A DNA stretch of 64,000 nucleotides from Microbacterium lacus (GTDB lineage: Bacteria > Actinomycetota > Actinomycetes > Actinomycetales > Microbacteriaceae): NCBI RefSeq assembly GCF_002812805.1, contig NZ_NMUM01000044.1:62001-126000 (forward strand), in the 5' to 3' direction. Shown here in pieces: positions 35,749-45,727 of the stretch (position 1 is the stretch's first letter; each line of letters begins with the position of its first letter). Made by a program: the position numbers and the translations under genes. The notes below the pieces were generated by a model that saw nothing but the letters and a program-made list of their open reading frames with translations, did not search any database and was not told the DNA's origin.

Positions 35749-37921
35749 CGCGGCGGTCCACGGGTCGATCAGGCTCCGGCTCGCGTGCCGTGTTCTCTTC
35801 GGTCGTGCCCTGGTCGATCGTCGGCCCGTCCACACCCTCGGCGGCGCGTGTGCGGCGACGTCGGCGAATGGTCCGGATGAAACCCGCACCCAGCAGCAGG
35901 ACGATGATGGCGCCCAGTCCGATGATGCCAATGCGCTCCCACTCGGCGCGCACGGTCACCTGAGCGCGCTGGACGGGCCCGACCTGCTCGAAAGTGGGGC
36001 TCAGGAGCCGCAGTTCGATCGTCACCTCGCCGCTGCCCACCCGCGCGCGGACGGGAACCTCGACCCGCGTGTTGACACCGGGCTCGGCTCGAACCGTGAG
36101 CGTCCGTTCGACATCGAGGCGCAGATTGTCGGGAGTCGAGACGAGGACGACATTGGCGGCGAACGGCAGATCGTTTCGCACGAAGAACGGCAGCACCGCT
36201 TCGGGGCTGACCAGTTGCACCGTGCTCGGCTCCTGAATCGCGACCGACGTCAGCGTGGTCGTTGTCGCCTCGGCGTGTGCGGTGAGCGCGGCCTGCCACG
36301 CGTTCGGCTCGTCGCGCCAGCCGGCGCCGATCAGCTGCAAGAGGTCGGAGCGTTCGGGCGCGGTCAGCAGCGACGGGTCGTCGATGATCGACGAAAACTC
36401 GGCGATGCTCGTCTCACCCGCCAGCAGCGTGTCCAGACGCGTCGCGGCCTCCTCGTCGGGCTGCGCGGCGCTCTGCGCACCGGCGGGCTCCGCGCTCAAG
36501 AGGGCGCTGAGAGTCGTGGGAACGACACCGGGGTAGCTGAAGACCGTGTCGATCGCGGCGCGGAGCGATATGGCGCTGACCTCAGCCATCCGCTCTGTCG
36601 TGACCAACAGGGGACCGCTCGGGCTCGACGCCTCGAGCGCAATCTGTGCGGATATGAGGGCGGACGCGGCCTGGGCGCTGCCCTCCGTTGCGGCGGCGGT
36701 TGCTCGTATCGCGCTCGATGAACCGGCTTCGTACACGAGCAGGGGTGCACCCTCGGCGGACGAAGCGGCGGCGCGGGCCTCGGACCGCTCGGTTTCTGCA
36801 GAGCTGAGCAGGGTGGTCGCCGGAGAGCCCGTTGCCGAGGGCTGTTGTGCCAGCACGTTCACGGCATTCGCGTCGGCGCGGCCCTGCGCGGGCCAATACA
36901 TGGCGGCCCGTGCCCCGGGTACGGCGCGAAGTTCGTCGAGGTCGGGCAACGGAACGGTGTCTGTGTCTGTGTCACCGCCCTCGTCGGTCTGGGCGTCCGC
37001 AGTTGCCGAGGGGTTCGGACTCGGGGTCGGCGTCGCATTCACGAAGTCATCCTCGGACATGGCGTAGTCCAGGCTCGTGGGCTCGAGCAGGGTGGTGAGT
37101 CCCGCATCGGCCTGGACCGAGACATCCGCGTCGCCGAACTGCAGGGCGAAGCGCTCATTCGGGAGGGCTGCGAGCCGATCCAGCCACGCGAGAGCGCTGG
37201 CGGGCGCAGAATCCCCCATAACGCGGATCGATGCGAGCAAGGCGGGGTCGACAGCAAGGATCGCTGAGGTGCCGGCGACGCCGGCCAGGATGTCGGTGAG
37301 GCGACCATCTGTGCCCGTGAGTGTCGTGAGGTCTTCCGCGGAGAGCAGTCCGTCCGTCTGTGGGCCGGCCGTCACCGCCACGATCACGCCGATTGCGGCG
37401 GCCGTCGGGGTGTCGCCCTGCAGCACGATGGCACTTCGCGAGACGACGTCTCCACCGTAGGTAGCCGACAGCGCATATACACCGGGAGTTCGTCCTGCCA
37501 ATGCCTCGACGGCAACCGTGGACACGACGATCTCGCTGTCGCCCGCGACGATCGCGGGCACGGCGGGGCGATCGATCACGGATGCCTCGGTCGCGAGTTC
37601 ACCGTTGTCGATCCACTCGTCCAGCTCGGGGCTCGTGGTGAGCGGGCTGTCACTGAGCTCGACCGTGAGCGATGTCGGCGCGAGATCCGTCGAGGTCGGA
37701 TTGGAAACCTCGATCGTGGACGTCAGCGCTGCGCCGGCCGCCACGACACCGTGGGCGAGCGGTGCGAGAACGAGGGTCGGCTCGGCCGGTGTGGGCGTCG
37801 GTGTCGGACTGGGCGATGCGACAGCTCCCGTGGCGCCGGCGAGAACGAGGGTGGTGGTGACCGCGAGGAGGGCGGCCGTGCCGCGTAGGCGCTCGACGAC
37901 TCTGCGCCTGGCTGTGCTCAT
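35741..37921 (-). CDS. Secreted/membrane-anchored DUF6049 family protein
   Basis: A 726-residue exported protein. A signal peptide (about 1-40, basic RRRVVERLRG then Leu/Ala/Val run) leads to a Ser/Thr/Pro-rich start and a large extracellular part of repeated domains, then one membrane span near residue 675 and a basic-then-acidic cytoplasmic tail (RTIRRRRRTR). DUF6049 proteins lie immediately upstream of murJ in many actinobacteria; their function is unknown but a role in wall assembly is plausible. ATG 37921 is chosen because it places a normal signal peptide at the N terminus; the frame extends up to 38086. Overlaps murJ by 8 nt. Confidence 0.85.
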   Translation of the reverse strand: MSTARRRVVERLRGTAALLAVTTTLVLAGATGAVASPSPTPTPTPAEPTLVLAPLAHGVVAAGAALTSTIEVSNPTSTDLAPTSLTVELSDSPLTTSPELDEWIDNGELATEASVIDRPAVPAIVAGDSEIVVSTVAVEALAGRTPGVYALSATYGGDVVSRSAIVLQGDTPTAAAIGVIVAVTAGPQTDGLLSAEDLTTLTGTDGRLTDILAGVAGTSAILAVDPALLASIRVMGDSAPASALAWLDRLAALPNERFALQFGDADVSVQADAGLTTLLEPTSLDYAMSEDDFVNATPTPSPNPSATADAQTDEGGDTDTDTVPLPDLDELRAVPGARAAMYWPAQGRADANAVNVLAQQPSATGSPATTLLSSAETERSEARAAASSAEGAPLLVYEAGSSSAIRATAAATEGSAQAASALISAQIALEASSPSGPLLVTTERMAEVSAISLRAAIDTVFSYPGVVPTTLSALLSAEPAGAQSAAQPDEEAATRLDTLLAGETSIAEFSSIIDDPSLLTAPERSDLLQLIGAGWRDEPNAWQAALTAHAEATTTTLTSVAIQEPSTVQLVSPEAVLPFFVRNDLPFAANVVLVSTPDNLRLDVERTLTVRAEPGVNTRVEVPVRARVGSGEVTIELRLLSPTFEQVGPVQRAQVTVRAEWERIGIIGLGAIIVLLLGAGFIRTIRRRRRTRAAEGVDGPTIDQGTTEENTAREPEPDRPVDRRDE

Positions 37922-38177
37922 GGTTCCGGCGCCGAGACGGCTGTGGATCGTGTCTCGCCGCACGCCGAGCCCTCCGGGCGCGGAGCCGCGCCGCACGCCG
38001 GAGCCGAAGAAGAGGTGCTTCACGGTGTGTCCGGGGTTGTCATCGAGTGCGAGAGTTCGCACATTCGGCCCGATTCTACGGCGCACGCCTTCGCGTCACC
38101 GGTGCATCGCCGTGCGGCAGCGGGGTTCAGTGACCATCGGCGGCGTAGTTCTTCACGAGGCACGATTGAATGGGGGG

Positions 38178-39725
38178 ATGATCCCCGAACCCGATCCGGC
38201 TCTGGCGCGCTCGCTCGCCGACGACCTGGCCGCGGCCGGCTACACCGGTGCGCGATTGCGTGCGCTCTGGGGTGTCGCGGCGGACGAAGCGATCGGGCGC
38301 GGCCGCGCGCTTCCGGCTCGACGAGAGGCAGCCGCGACGGACTCTGCGGTCGCCATTCTTGCGCGGCTCTTCTTCCTGGGGAGCCCGGTCCGTGAATCCG
38401 AGGCGAGCGCGGCCCTAACGAACGTCACTATCGACGGTGCCGAGAGGCTCGGCCTCGTCCGAATGAGTTCGGGGTCGGTCACGCCGTCGGTGATGATACG
38501 GCCGCAGGCATACGTCGATGAGCACGGTGCGGGCGAATGGTGGATAGCGAGCGATATCGACGAGTCCGTGCGCCCGGGACCTCTCCCGGAGGACCACGTC
38601 CTCGGCGTGGGAGGGGCTTCCCTGACGCTCGCGGGGCTGCAGCTCCCGACATCCGCCGCTCGCGTGCTCGACCTAGGTTCCGGTTGCGGCATTCAGTCGT
38701 TGCGCGCGCGCCGCGACAGTCCCGATGTCACGGCAACGGACATCTCGGAGGCCGCCCTGCGGTTCACCCGCCTGAACGCACAGCTCAACGCCGTGGACGG
38801 TATCCGCACCCTGCGGGGCAGTCTCTTCGACCCGGTACAGGGTGAGGTCTTCGACCGAATCGTGTCGAATCCTCCTTTCGTGATCACGCCGCGGGGCGCA
38901 GACGTTCCCGCCTACGAGTACCGCGATGGTGGCCTGACGGGCGATGCGCTCGTCTGTCACATCGTCATGGGGGCCGGAGTCCACCTCGTACCCGGAGGTA
39001 TCGCGCAGCTGCTCGGTAACTGGGAGTACGTCGACGGAGAGGACGGACTGCATCGCGTGCGCGACTGGATCGCGGCATCTCCTGTGCCCCTGGATGCCTG
39101 GGTGATCGAACGAGACCGGATGGATCCGATCGCGTACGCCGAGCTCTGGATCCGCGATGGCGGCACCGTCCCCGGCACGGACGAGTTCGAAACGATGCTC
39201 GCGGCGTGGTTGGACGACTTCGAGGCGCGTGGCGTGCGCGAGGTCGGCTTCGGATACATCCTGCTGCGCCGGAGGACCGAAGGTAGCCCTGCCCTCTTAC
39301 GATTCGAACGGGTCGAGGGTGCGATTGGGCCGAATGCCGCTCTGGGAATGCATCTTGCCGAGAGCCTGCGCGCACACGACCGCCAGGCTCGGCTGAGCGA
39401 TGCCGAGCTCGCGGAAGCGGTACTGCTGGTTGCCGGGGATGTCACCGAAGCGCGCCACTACCTGCCCGGGGCGGAGGATCCGAGCGTGATCGAGCTGCGT
39501 CAGGGCGGAGGCTTCGGCCGCACCCTCGCGGTCGACCCGGCTCTGGCCGCGCTCGTGGGTGCGAGCGATGGTGACCTGCCCGTGGGACGTTTGATCGCGG
39601 CGATCGCGGAGTTGCTCGAGGTGGACCCCGACGCACTCCTCTCGGATCTCCTCCCCCGTGTTCGAGGCCTGCTCGATGACGGGTTCTTGACCTTCGCGGG
39701 GGGCGAGGCATCGCCGTCCGCGTAG
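38178..39725 (+). CDS. Class I SAM-dependent methyltransferase, NPPF type
   Basis: A 515-residue methyltransferase. The middle domain has motif I VLDLGSGCGIQSL and the catalytic SNPPF motif, typical of N-methyltransferases acting on glutamine or nucleic-acid amino groups. The N-terminal 140 residues resemble the PrmC-like substrate domain and the C-terminal 150 residues are an actinobacterial extension. ATG 38178 is used; the same frame is open far upstream in the antisense of DUF6049 but this has no support. Substrate unknown. It neighbours the CCA-adding enzyme, 31 nt away, so they may be cotranscribed. Confidence 0.88.
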   Translation: MIPEPDPALARSLADDLAAAGYTGARLRALWGVAADEAIGRGRALPARREAAATDSAVAILARLFFLGSPVRESEASAALTNVTIDGAERLGLVRMSSGSVTPSVMIRPQAYVDEHGAGEWWIASDIDESVRPGPLPEDHVLGVGGASLTLAGLQLPTSAARVLDLGSGCGIQSLRARRDSPDVTATDISEAALRFTRLNAQLNAVDGIRTLRGSLFDPVQGEVFDRIVSNPPFVITPRGADVPAYEYRDGGLTGDALVCHIVMGAGVHLVPGGIAQLLGNWEYVDGEDGLHRVRDWIAASPVPLDAWVIERDRMDPIAYAELWIRDGGTVPGTDEFETMLAAWLDDFEARGVREVGFGYILLRRRTEGSPALLRFERVEGAIGPNAALGMHLAESLRAHDRQARLSDAELAEAVLLVAGDVTEARHYLPGAEDPSVIELRQGGGFGRTLAVDPALAALVGASDGDLPVGRLIAAIAELLEVDPDALLSDLLPRVRGLLDDGFLTFAGGEASPSA

Positions 39726-39756
39726 GTGTCCGACCCGCCTCGGTAGGCTGGTTGAC

Positions 39757-41184
39757 ATGGTGAGTATGGCCGAGGGCCTCGGCCGACTCGCGAGTCTTGC
39801 GGCGTCGCCCGTTGTGGCCGAGTTGTCCGTCGCATTCGAGCGCGCCGGGTTCGAGCTCGCGATCGTGGGCGGGCCGGTGCGCGATGCGTTGCTCGATCGA
39901 CCCACGCACGACCTCGACTTCACGACGAATGCGCGACCGGATGACATCCTGCGCATCGTCAAGCCGATCAGCACGGCGCAGTGGGACATCGGCCGCGCGT
40001 TCGGCACGATCGGCGCCCGCGTGCGTGGCGAGCAGGTCGAGATCACCACGTACCGCGCCGACGAGTACGACGGAGAGACCCGCAAGCCGGTCGTCGAGTT
40101 CGGGGACAGACTCGAGGACGACCTGCTGCGCCGGGACTTTACGGTCAACGCGATGGCCCTCCGAGTTCCCGGCCCCCAGCTGGTCGATCCGACGTCGGGC
40201 GTCGAGGATCTTCTCGACCAGGTGCTACGAACTCCCGTCGCCCCGGCCGTCAGCTTCGGTGACGATCCGCTCCGGATGCTTCGCGCTGCCCGTTTCGCGG
40301 CTCAGCTCGGCTTCATCGTCGCCGACGACGCGATCGATGCGATCACCACGATGCGCGACAGCCTGTCGATCGTCAGCCCGGAGCGTATTCAGGCCGAACT
40401 CGTGCGGATGCTGCAGACGAGGGATCCGGTGCGAGGCATCCGTCTTCTCGTCGAAACGGGACTCGCGGGCGTTTTCCTTCCCGAGCTGCCGGCGCTGCGG
40501 CTCGAGGTGGACGAACATCACCACCACAAGGACGTATACGAGCACTCGCTGACCGTGCTGAAGCAGGCGATCGACCTCGAGGGTGAGCGACACCCGGGTG
40601 CGGATCCGGATGTCGCGCTCCGACTTGCCGCTCTGCTGCACGACATCGGAAAGCCCGCGACGCGCAAGCTCGAGACGGCCGGCGGGGTGACGTTCCACCA
40701 TCACGATGCGGTCGGGGCGCGTCTGGCACGCAAGCGGCTGCAAGCTCTGCGGTTCGATTCGGACACGATCACCGCCGTCAGCCACTTGGTGGATCAGCAT
40801 CTGCGCTTCTTCGGGTATTCGGAGGGCGCCTGGACCGACTCGGCCGTGCGGCGCTACGTTCGCGATGCCGGTGATCAGCTCGAGCGCCTGCACATCCTCA
40901 CCCGCGCCGATGTCACGACCCGCAACAAGCGCAAGGCGACGCGGCTGCGCACGGCGTACGACGATCTGGAGCGGCGGATCGCTGTGCTCGAGGCCGAAGA
41001 AGAGTTGCAGTCGATCCGCCCCGAGCTCGACGGCAACCGCATTCAAGAGGTCCTCGGGATTTCTCCGGGACGCGAGGTGGGCGACGCGTACCGCTTCCTC
41101 CTCGACCTGCGCCTCGACGAGGGGATCCTCGGCGAGGCCGAGGCCGAGGCGCGACTGCGCGCGTGGTGGGCCGCTCGGTCCTGA
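39757..41184 (+). CDS. CCA-adding tRNA nucleotidyltransferase
   Basis: A 475-residue enzyme that builds or repairs the 3' CCA of tRNAs. The nucleotidyltransferase head carries GGPVRDALL and the metal-binding HDLDFTTNA; the RRDFTVNAMALR motif follows; an HD domain is inserted later with LLHDIGKPATR. Class II bacterial type. Some tRNAs here (tRNA-Ala) lack encoded CCA and so need it. ATG 39757 or the in-frame ATG 39766 could be the start. An extended hairpin follows the gene. Confidence 0.95.
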   Translation: MVSMAEGLGRLASLAASPVVAELSVAFERAGFELAIVGGPVRDALLDRPTHDLDFTTNARPDDILRIVKPISTAQWDIGRAFGTIGARVRGEQVEITTYRADEYDGETRKPVVEFGDRLEDDLLRRDFTVNAMALRVPGPQLVDPTSGVEDLLDQVLRTPVAPAVSFGDDPLRMLRAARFAAQLGFIVADDAIDAITTMRDSLSIVSPERIQAELVRMLQTRDPVRGIRLLVETGLAGVFLPELPALRLEVDEHHHHKDVYEHSLTVLKQAIDLEGERHPGADPDVALRLAALLHDIGKPATRKLETAGGVTFHHHDAVGARLARKRLQALRFDSDTITAVSHLVDQHLRFFGYSEGAWTDSAVRRYVRDAGDQLERLHILTRADVTTRNKRKATRLRTAYDDLERRIAVLEAEEELQSIRPELDGNRIQEVLGISPGREVGDAYRFLLDLRLDEGILGEAEAEARLRAWWAARS

Positions 41185-41261
41185 GGCGTGCGTAGGGCTC
41201 GCTCGCCTATCGTCCTGTATCGATCCACCCGATCGATCTCACTCGGTGAGTTGGACGGGAA

Positions 41262-41325
41262 GTGGGGCAGGTTACGTGCTGTGGGGCACATTCTGCCGTG
41301 CCCCACAGCATCCAACCTGCCCCAC
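41262..41325. terminator. Long hairpin between convergent cca and azoreductase genes
   Basis: Two 28-base arms (41262-41289 and 41298-41325) are complementary except for three consecutive bases; loop of 8 nt. Each arm contains GTGGGGCA twice. It lies 77 nt after the CCA enzyme gene and 18 nt before the end of the convergent azoreductase gene, so it may terminate both; alternatively it is a mobile intergenic palindrome of the kind also seen at 45622-45674. Confidence 0.75.
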
Positions 41326-41343
41326 AGGGTGAGCGCTACTCAC

Positions 41344-42003
41344 TCAGCTCGAGGCGGATCCGGTGAGTTCCGCGATCTCGCGTCCGGACCGCACGGCGTG
41401 GGTCTCGGCCGTCTGCTTCAGATCGGCGGCAACCTCGGCGAACGCATCGAGGGCCGGGTTCACGCCCACGAGCGTGAAGGGACGCTCGACGACCCGAAGA
41501 TCCAGGCCCCAGACATCCGCGAGGACACGACGCAGCCACGACGTGGAATGGTCCCAGCCCTCTTTCGGCGTGCCCGGTGCATAGTTGCCGCCGAGGACCG
41601 TCACGAGGGTCGCGGGCTTGCCGTGCAGCGCGGTGCCCTGCGGGTCGATGCGGGGATCGGTGTACGCCAGGTCGAACCACGTCTTGAAGTGCTGCGACAC
41701 CCCGTAGTTGTAGAGCGGGACGGCGAAGAGAAGTGCGTCGGCGTCGACGAGTTCGTCGGCGAGCTGGGTCGAGAGGGCGCGTGCTGCGCGCTGGCCGTCG
41801 GTGCGTTCTGCCTCGGGAGTGAAGTTCGAGGTGACAGCGTCTGCCCACGCGGTCGCCGGAATCGGCTCCACGGACAGGTCGCGACGGACGACGGTGGACG
41901 TCGGGTGCGTTGAGAGCCACTCTTTCTCCACGAGGTCGGCGAGTTCGCGGCTCGAAGAGGTGGTGGGGAGGATGCTGGCGTCGAGGCGGAACAGGGTGGT
42001 CAT
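41344..42003 (-). CDS. FMN-dependent NADH azoreductase-like flavoprotein
   Basis: A 219-residue flavodoxin-fold enzyme of the AzoR/NAD(P)H dehydrogenase family that reduces quinones or azo compounds. Seen: LFRLDASIL and SSSRELAD (FMN phosphate site), FAVPLYNYGVSQHFKTWFD and the GGNYAPG segment. ATG 42003 is used; an in-frame ATG at 42036 could add 11 residues. Divergent from an HxlR regulator with an 79-nt gap, the standard layout for redox-regulated flavoenzymes. Confidence 0.9.
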   Translation of the reverse strand: MTTLFRLDASILPTTSSSRELADLVEKEWLSTHPTSTVVRRDLSVEPIPATAWADAVTSNFTPEAERTDGQRAARALSTQLADELVDADALLFAVPLYNYGVSQHFKTWFDLAYTDPRIDPQGTALHGKPATLVTVLGGNYAPGTPKEGWDHSTSWLRRVLADVWGLDLRVVERPFTLVGVNPALDAFAEVAADLKQTAETHAVRSGREIAELTGSASS

Positions 42004-42070
42004 GTGATGTCCAATCTGGATTTCGAAGTTACTCATAAAAACATAGCGACTCCGGAGACTGTAGCACCCG

Positions 42071-42076
42071 TACGAT
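42071..42076 (+). promoter_or_regulatory. -10 element for the HxlR gene, possibly leaderless
   Basis: TACGAT at 42071-42076 ends six bases before the ATG at 42083, so transcription likely begins at the start codon. No strong -35 is seen. A CTCCGGAG palindrome (42050-42057) just upstream could be an operator for HxlR. Confidence 0.4.
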
Positions 42077-42082
42077 GAATCC

Positions 42083-42424
42083 ATGACGGATTCCGAACAC
42101 GAGCTTCATGTCTGCGATGCAGCCGTGACCCTCGCGTTCTCGGTGCTGGGTAAGCGGTGGAACGGGATGATCGTTTCGGCCCTGGGAAGTGGCGCCTCGA
42201 CATTCGGAGCCCTGCGGCGTGCGGTGCCGGGGATCAGCGACGCCGTTCTGTCGGAGCGTCTCGCGGGACTGGCTGAGGCGGGACTCGTCGTCCGCACGGT
42301 CACCCCCGGTCCACCCACAGCCGTTGCATACGCGTTGAGCGACAGCGGTGAACGGTTGTTGCCGATCCTCGATCAGCTGGGTCGATGGGCTTCGGGCAAC
42401 CTCGCGGAGCAGCCGACGGCCTAG
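42083..42424 (+). CDS. HxlR-family transcriptional regulator
   Basis: A 113-residue winged-helix regulator. The core VCDAAVTLAFSVLGKRWN, FGALRRAVPGISDAVLSERL and ARTV-type wing TVTPGPPTAVAYALS are clear. HxlR proteins often respond to electrophiles or redox stress through cysteines; here the cysteine is at residue 11 (HVCDAA). It is divergent from the azoreductase gene, which is its likely target. Confidence 0.9.
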   Translation: MTDSEHELHVCDAAVTLAFSVLGKRWNGMIVSALGSGASTFGALRRAVPGISDAVLSERLAGLAEAGLVVRTVTPGPPTAVAYALSDSGERLLPILDQLGRWASGNLAEQPTA

Positions 42425-42480
42425 GCACGCCCCGACGTGCGCGGTAGCCTGTGCGGACCGTCAACGCAGATGGGGTCCGC

Positions 42481-43821
42481 ATGTCGTCGCCGTGGTCGTC
42501 TCGGCGCGAGGTCTCGCCCGAGACGTCGCGCCTGCTGATCGAGCGTGCTCACGACGAGTTGGTGCACGGGAACTCCGGCGACCAGCGCCTGCTCGACGTT
42601 CGCCCTCTCGTGCGCGAGTCCTGGCGGCGCTCCCTCGCCGGCCTCGTGGGCGCCGAAGCGCTCCCTTCGGTCGCGCTCTCACCGACCGAGCTCGAGGAGT
42701 ACCGCCGGACGCATCCACTCGCGGATGTGCTCGAGATGATCCGCGCGCTTCTGTTGCCCGGCGATGCAGCCGAATCGGGAGTTGCCGTTGCCGTGGGTGA
42801 TGCCGCCGGGCGTCTGTTGTGGGTCGAGGGTGATCGGAACGTGCGCGCGCTGACGGGAGAGATGGGATTCGTCGCGGGTACGAACTGGTCCGAGTCGGCG
42901 GTCGGCACTGCCGCGCCGGGGACGGCCCTGGCACTGGATCGATCCGTCCAGATCCGCGGCGCCGAGCACTACAACCGCCTCGTTCAGCCGTGGAGTTGCA
43001 CGGCGGCGCCCGTGCACGATCCCGAAACCCGGCGCATCCTGGGCGTCATCGATGTCACGGGCGGCTCGAGTGCGGTGACTCCGCAGGCGCAGCTTCTGGT
43101 CGATGCAACGGCGCGCGCGGTCGAGGGTGAGCTGCTCGTTGCGCGGCTGCGTGCTCGGGCGGCCACTCCCCCGCGCGTTGCCGAATCGCGTCGGCCCCTA
43201 CGCCGGGCCCCGCGCCCCGAGGTCGCGCGCTCGACGCTGCGGGTCCTCGGACGGGACCGGGCGCTGCTCGAGATCGCGGGCGAAGGATCGGATCGGATGA
43301 CGGAGCTCAGCGCTCGGCACGCCGAAATCCTGCTGATGCTCGCGACGCATCGGCAGGGCCTGTCGGCAGACGGCCTCGCCGAGCTGGTCTACGGCGAAAG
43401 CGCGTCGGCCGAGACTCTGCGGCCAGAGATGGTGCGCCTGCGGAAGGCGCTGGAGCGCACGGCTCCTCATCTGGTCCCCGCATCCCGGCCGTACCGGCTC
43501 GGACCCGAGCTCGAGACGGATGCCCAACACGTGCTGTCGCTGCTCGACCGCGGCGCGCATCGGGTCGCGCTCGCCGCATATCGGGGCGCGGTGCTGCCCG
43601 ACTCCGTCGCGCCCGGGGTGGAGAGGGTGCGGGAGAGCGTTCGCCAGGCGCTGCGCGAGGCCCTGATCGCCGAGGCATCCGTCGACGTTCTGCTGGCCTA
43701 TGCCGATACCGAGGACGCTACCGAAGACGTCGAGGTGCTGCGGCTGTGCCTGAGTCTGCTGCCGGCGCGCTCCCCCCGGCGGGCGGGGCTCGTCGCGCGG
43801 ATCGCGCGGCTCGAGGACTGA
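42481..43821 (+). CDS. GAF-domain regulator of the aldehyde dehydrogenase locus
   Basis: A 446-residue regulator. The N-terminal half resembles the sensor part of AcoR-type proteins, with RESWRRSL and a GAF domain (about 70-200; [11 protein letters not shown] through GVIDVTGG). The C-terminal half (about 255-446) has a winged-helix-like DNA-binding segment ([21 protein letters not shown]) instead of the AAA+ sigma-54 domain of true AcoR. ATG 42481 is preferred since a TAGCCT -10-like hexamer (42445-42450) lies upstream; GTG 42451 would fall before the transcription start. It precedes the aldehyde dehydrogenase and likely controls it. Confidence 0.82.
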   Translation: MSSPWSSRREVSPETSRLLIERAHDELVHGNSGDQRLLDVRPLVRESWRRSLAGLVGAEALPSVALSPTELEEYRRTHPLADVLEMIRALLLPGDAAESGVAVAVGDAAGRLLWVEGDRNVRALTGEMGFVAGTNWSESAVGTAAPGTALALDRSVQIRGAEHYNRLVQPWSCTAAPVHDPETRRILGVIDVTGGSSAVTPQAQLLVDATARAVEGELLVARLRARAATPPRVAESRRPLRRAPRPEVARSTLRVLGRDRALLEIAGEGSDRMTELSARHAEILLMLATHRQGLSADGLAELVYGESASAETLRPEMVRLRKALERTAPHLVPASRPYRLGPELETDAQHVLSLLDRGAHRVALAAYRGAVLPDSVAPGVERVRESVRQALREALIAEASVDVLLAYADTEDATEDVEVLRLCLSLLPARSPRRAGLVARIARLED

Positions 43822-43829
43822 GCGGCCTC

Positions 43830-43961
43830 GGTCGTTGAGCGACGAGCGCAGCGAGGAGACGAAACGGAGCGCTTCGTCGTTTCGTCTCGCCTGCGGCTCG
43901 CTCAACGACCGGGCGTGGGGGTCGCTCGCTGAGCGACGAGCGCGGCGAGGAGACGAAACGC
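43830..43961. repeat. Inverted repeat cluster of the parS-array family
   Basis: Left arm 43830-43865 (starts GGTCGTTGAGCGACGAG) faces right arm 43879-43910 (ends GCTCAACGACC), then a second left-type copy runs 43921-43961. Sequence is shared with the hairpin repeats of 29782-30445. It occupies most of the 235-nt gap before the aldehyde dehydrogenase gene, which otherwise carries only a GAAGGAG ribosome site. Confidence 0.75.
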
Positions 43962-44056
43962 AGGGGCGCAACGGGATGCAACGTTGCGCGGCCTACCGTC
44001 GACGCAGATCGCGGCAGCGCATGCCGTTCACTCATGACACGTCGAAGGAGACAGAC

Positions 44057-45604
44057 ATGACCATCGTCGAAGAGGGCGTCTCGAGCGTCTACGCAGCCCC
44101 CGGTCAGCGCGGGGCGCTCGCCGAATATCGCAGCCGCTATGGCCACTACATCGGGGGCGAGTTCGTCGAGCCCGTGAAAGGCCAGTACTTCGAGAACCTG
44201 AGCCCGGTCAACGGCAAGCCGTTCTGCGAGGTCGGCCGCGGCACGGTCGAAGACATCGATCGCGCGGTGGATGTCGCGTGGCAGGCGTTCGAGTCCTGGA
44301 AGAAGACGACGCCCGCCGAGCGCGCGAACATCCTCAACAAGATCGCGGATCGCATCGAGCAGAACCTCGAGATGATCGCCGTGGCCGAAACATGGGACAA
44401 CGGCAAGCCCGTGCGTGAAACCCTGGTCGCCGACATCCCGCTGGTCGTCGATCACTTCCGCTACTTCGCCGGCGTGCTGCGCGCTCAGGAAGGATCGCTC
44501 AGTCAGATCGACGAAGACACCGTCGCGTACCACTTCAACGAGCCGCTCGGCGTGGTCGCGCAGATCATCCCGTGGAACTTCCCGATCCTGATGGCGACGT
44601 GGAAGCTCGCCCCCGCGCTCGCGGCCGGCAACTGCGTCGTGCTGAAGCCCGCGGAGCAGACACCGGCGTCGATCCTGTTCCTGTTCGACATCATCGGAGA
44701 CCTGCTTCCCGCCGGTGTCGTCAACATCGTCAACGGGTTCGGCATCGAGGCCGGCGCTCCGCTCGCTCAGCACAAGCGCATCCGCAAGGTCGCGTTCACG
44801 GGCGAGACCACGACCGGGCGCCTGATCATGCAGTACGCGTCGCAGAACCTGATCCCGGTGACCCTCGAGCTCGGGGGCAAGAGCGCAAACGTATTCTTCG
44901 AAGACGTCGCCCGCCAGAAGGACGACTATTACGACAAGGCACTCGAGGGCTTCACCTTCTTCGCCCTGAACGGCGGCGAGGTCTGCACGTGTCCCTCCCG
45001 CGCTTTGATCCAGCGGTCGATCTACGACGGGTTCCTGAGCGACGGACTCGAGCGCGTCGGCAAGATCGTGCAGGGAAACCCGTTGGACCCGGCGACGATG
45101 CTCGGGGCCCAGGCATCCAATGACCAGCTTGAGAAGATCCTGAGCTACATCGACATCGGCAAGGCCGGTGGCGCGAAGCTGCTCACGGGTGGCGAGCGCG
45201 TCGACCTCGGCGGGGATCTGACCGACGGCTTCTACGTGCAGCCGACGGTGTTCGAGGGCACGAACGACATGCGGATCTTCCAGGAAGAGATCTTCGGACC
45301 GGTCGTCTCGGTCACGTCGTTCGACGACTTCGACGGCGCAATCGACATCGCCAACGACACCCTCTACGGTCTGGGCGCCGGGGTGTGGAGCCGCTCGGGT
45401 GACATCGCGTACCGGGCGGGCCGGGCGATCGAGGCTGGTCGCGTCTGGACGAACACGTACCACCAGTACCCCGCGCACGCGGCGTTCGGCGGGTACAAGC
45501 AATCCGGCATCGGCCGCGAGAACCACCTGAAGATGCTCGACCACTACCAGCAGACGAAGAACCTGCTGGTGTCGTACGCCGAAGGCCCGATGGGCTTCTT
45601 CTAA
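44057..45604 (+). CDS. NAD-dependent aldehyde dehydrogenase (ExaC/AldA type)
   Basis: A 515-residue enzyme oxidising aldehydes, probably acetaldehyde, to acids. Seen: [32 protein letters not shown] with the general-base glutamate, catalytic cysteine 310 in [10 protein letters not shown], and [11 protein letters not shown]. The CTCPSR form is typical of the ExaC/AcoD group. ATG 44057 follows GAAGGAG. Upstream is the GAF regulator, downstream DUF779, a well-known trio. Confidence 0.95.
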   Translation: MTIVEEGVSSVYAAPGQRGALAEYRSRYGHYIGGEFVEPVKGQYFENLSPVNGKPFCEVGRGTVEDIDRAVDVAWQAFESWKKTTPAERANILNKIADRIEQNLEMIAVAETWDNGKPVRETLVADIPLVVDHFRYFAGVLRAQEGSLSQIDEDTVAYHFNEPLGVVAQIIPWNFPILMATWKLAPALAAGNCVVLKPAEQTPASILFLFDIIGDLLPAGVVNIVNGFGIEAGAPLAQHKRIRKVAFTGETTTGRLIMQYASQNLIPVTLELGGKSANVFFEDVARQKDDYYDKALEGFTFFALNGGEVCTCPSRALIQRSIYDGFLSDGLERVGKIVQGNPLDPATMLGAQASNDQLEKILSYIDIGKAGGAKLLTGGERVDLGGDLTDGFYVQPTVFEGTNDMRIFQEEIFGPVVSVTSFDDFDGAIDIANDTLYGLGAGVWSRSGDIAYRAGRAIEAGRVWTNTYHQYPAHAAFGGYKQSGIGRENHLKMLDHYQQTKNLLVSYAEGPMGFF

Positions 45605-45621
45605 GTCACCTCCTCCCTTCT

Positions 45622-45674
45622 GTGTCCCACTTTCACTCGCTATGGACGCTTCATTCCGAGTGGAAGTGGGACAC
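45622..45674. terminator. Hairpin between aldehyde dehydrogenase and DUF779 genes
   Basis: Arms GTGTCCCACTTTCACTCG (45622-45639) and CGAGTGGAAGTGGGACAC (45657-45674) match with one mismatch around a 17-nt loop; a further GTGGGACA follows at 45688. As the next gene is on the same strand, it may attenuate rather than end the transcript, or be an intergenic palindrome like 41262-41325. Confidence 0.6.
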
Positions 45675-45727
45675 GATACGAAGGATGTGGGACATGGCGC
45701 CGGTGACAGGGTGAAGGGAGCGAGGGC

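Noticed and set aside
38087..38177. Longer N terminus for the methyltransferase or DUF6049 gene through this gap
   Set aside because: Extended frames overlap in antisense and would bury the signal peptide; the chosen starts give normal N termini.
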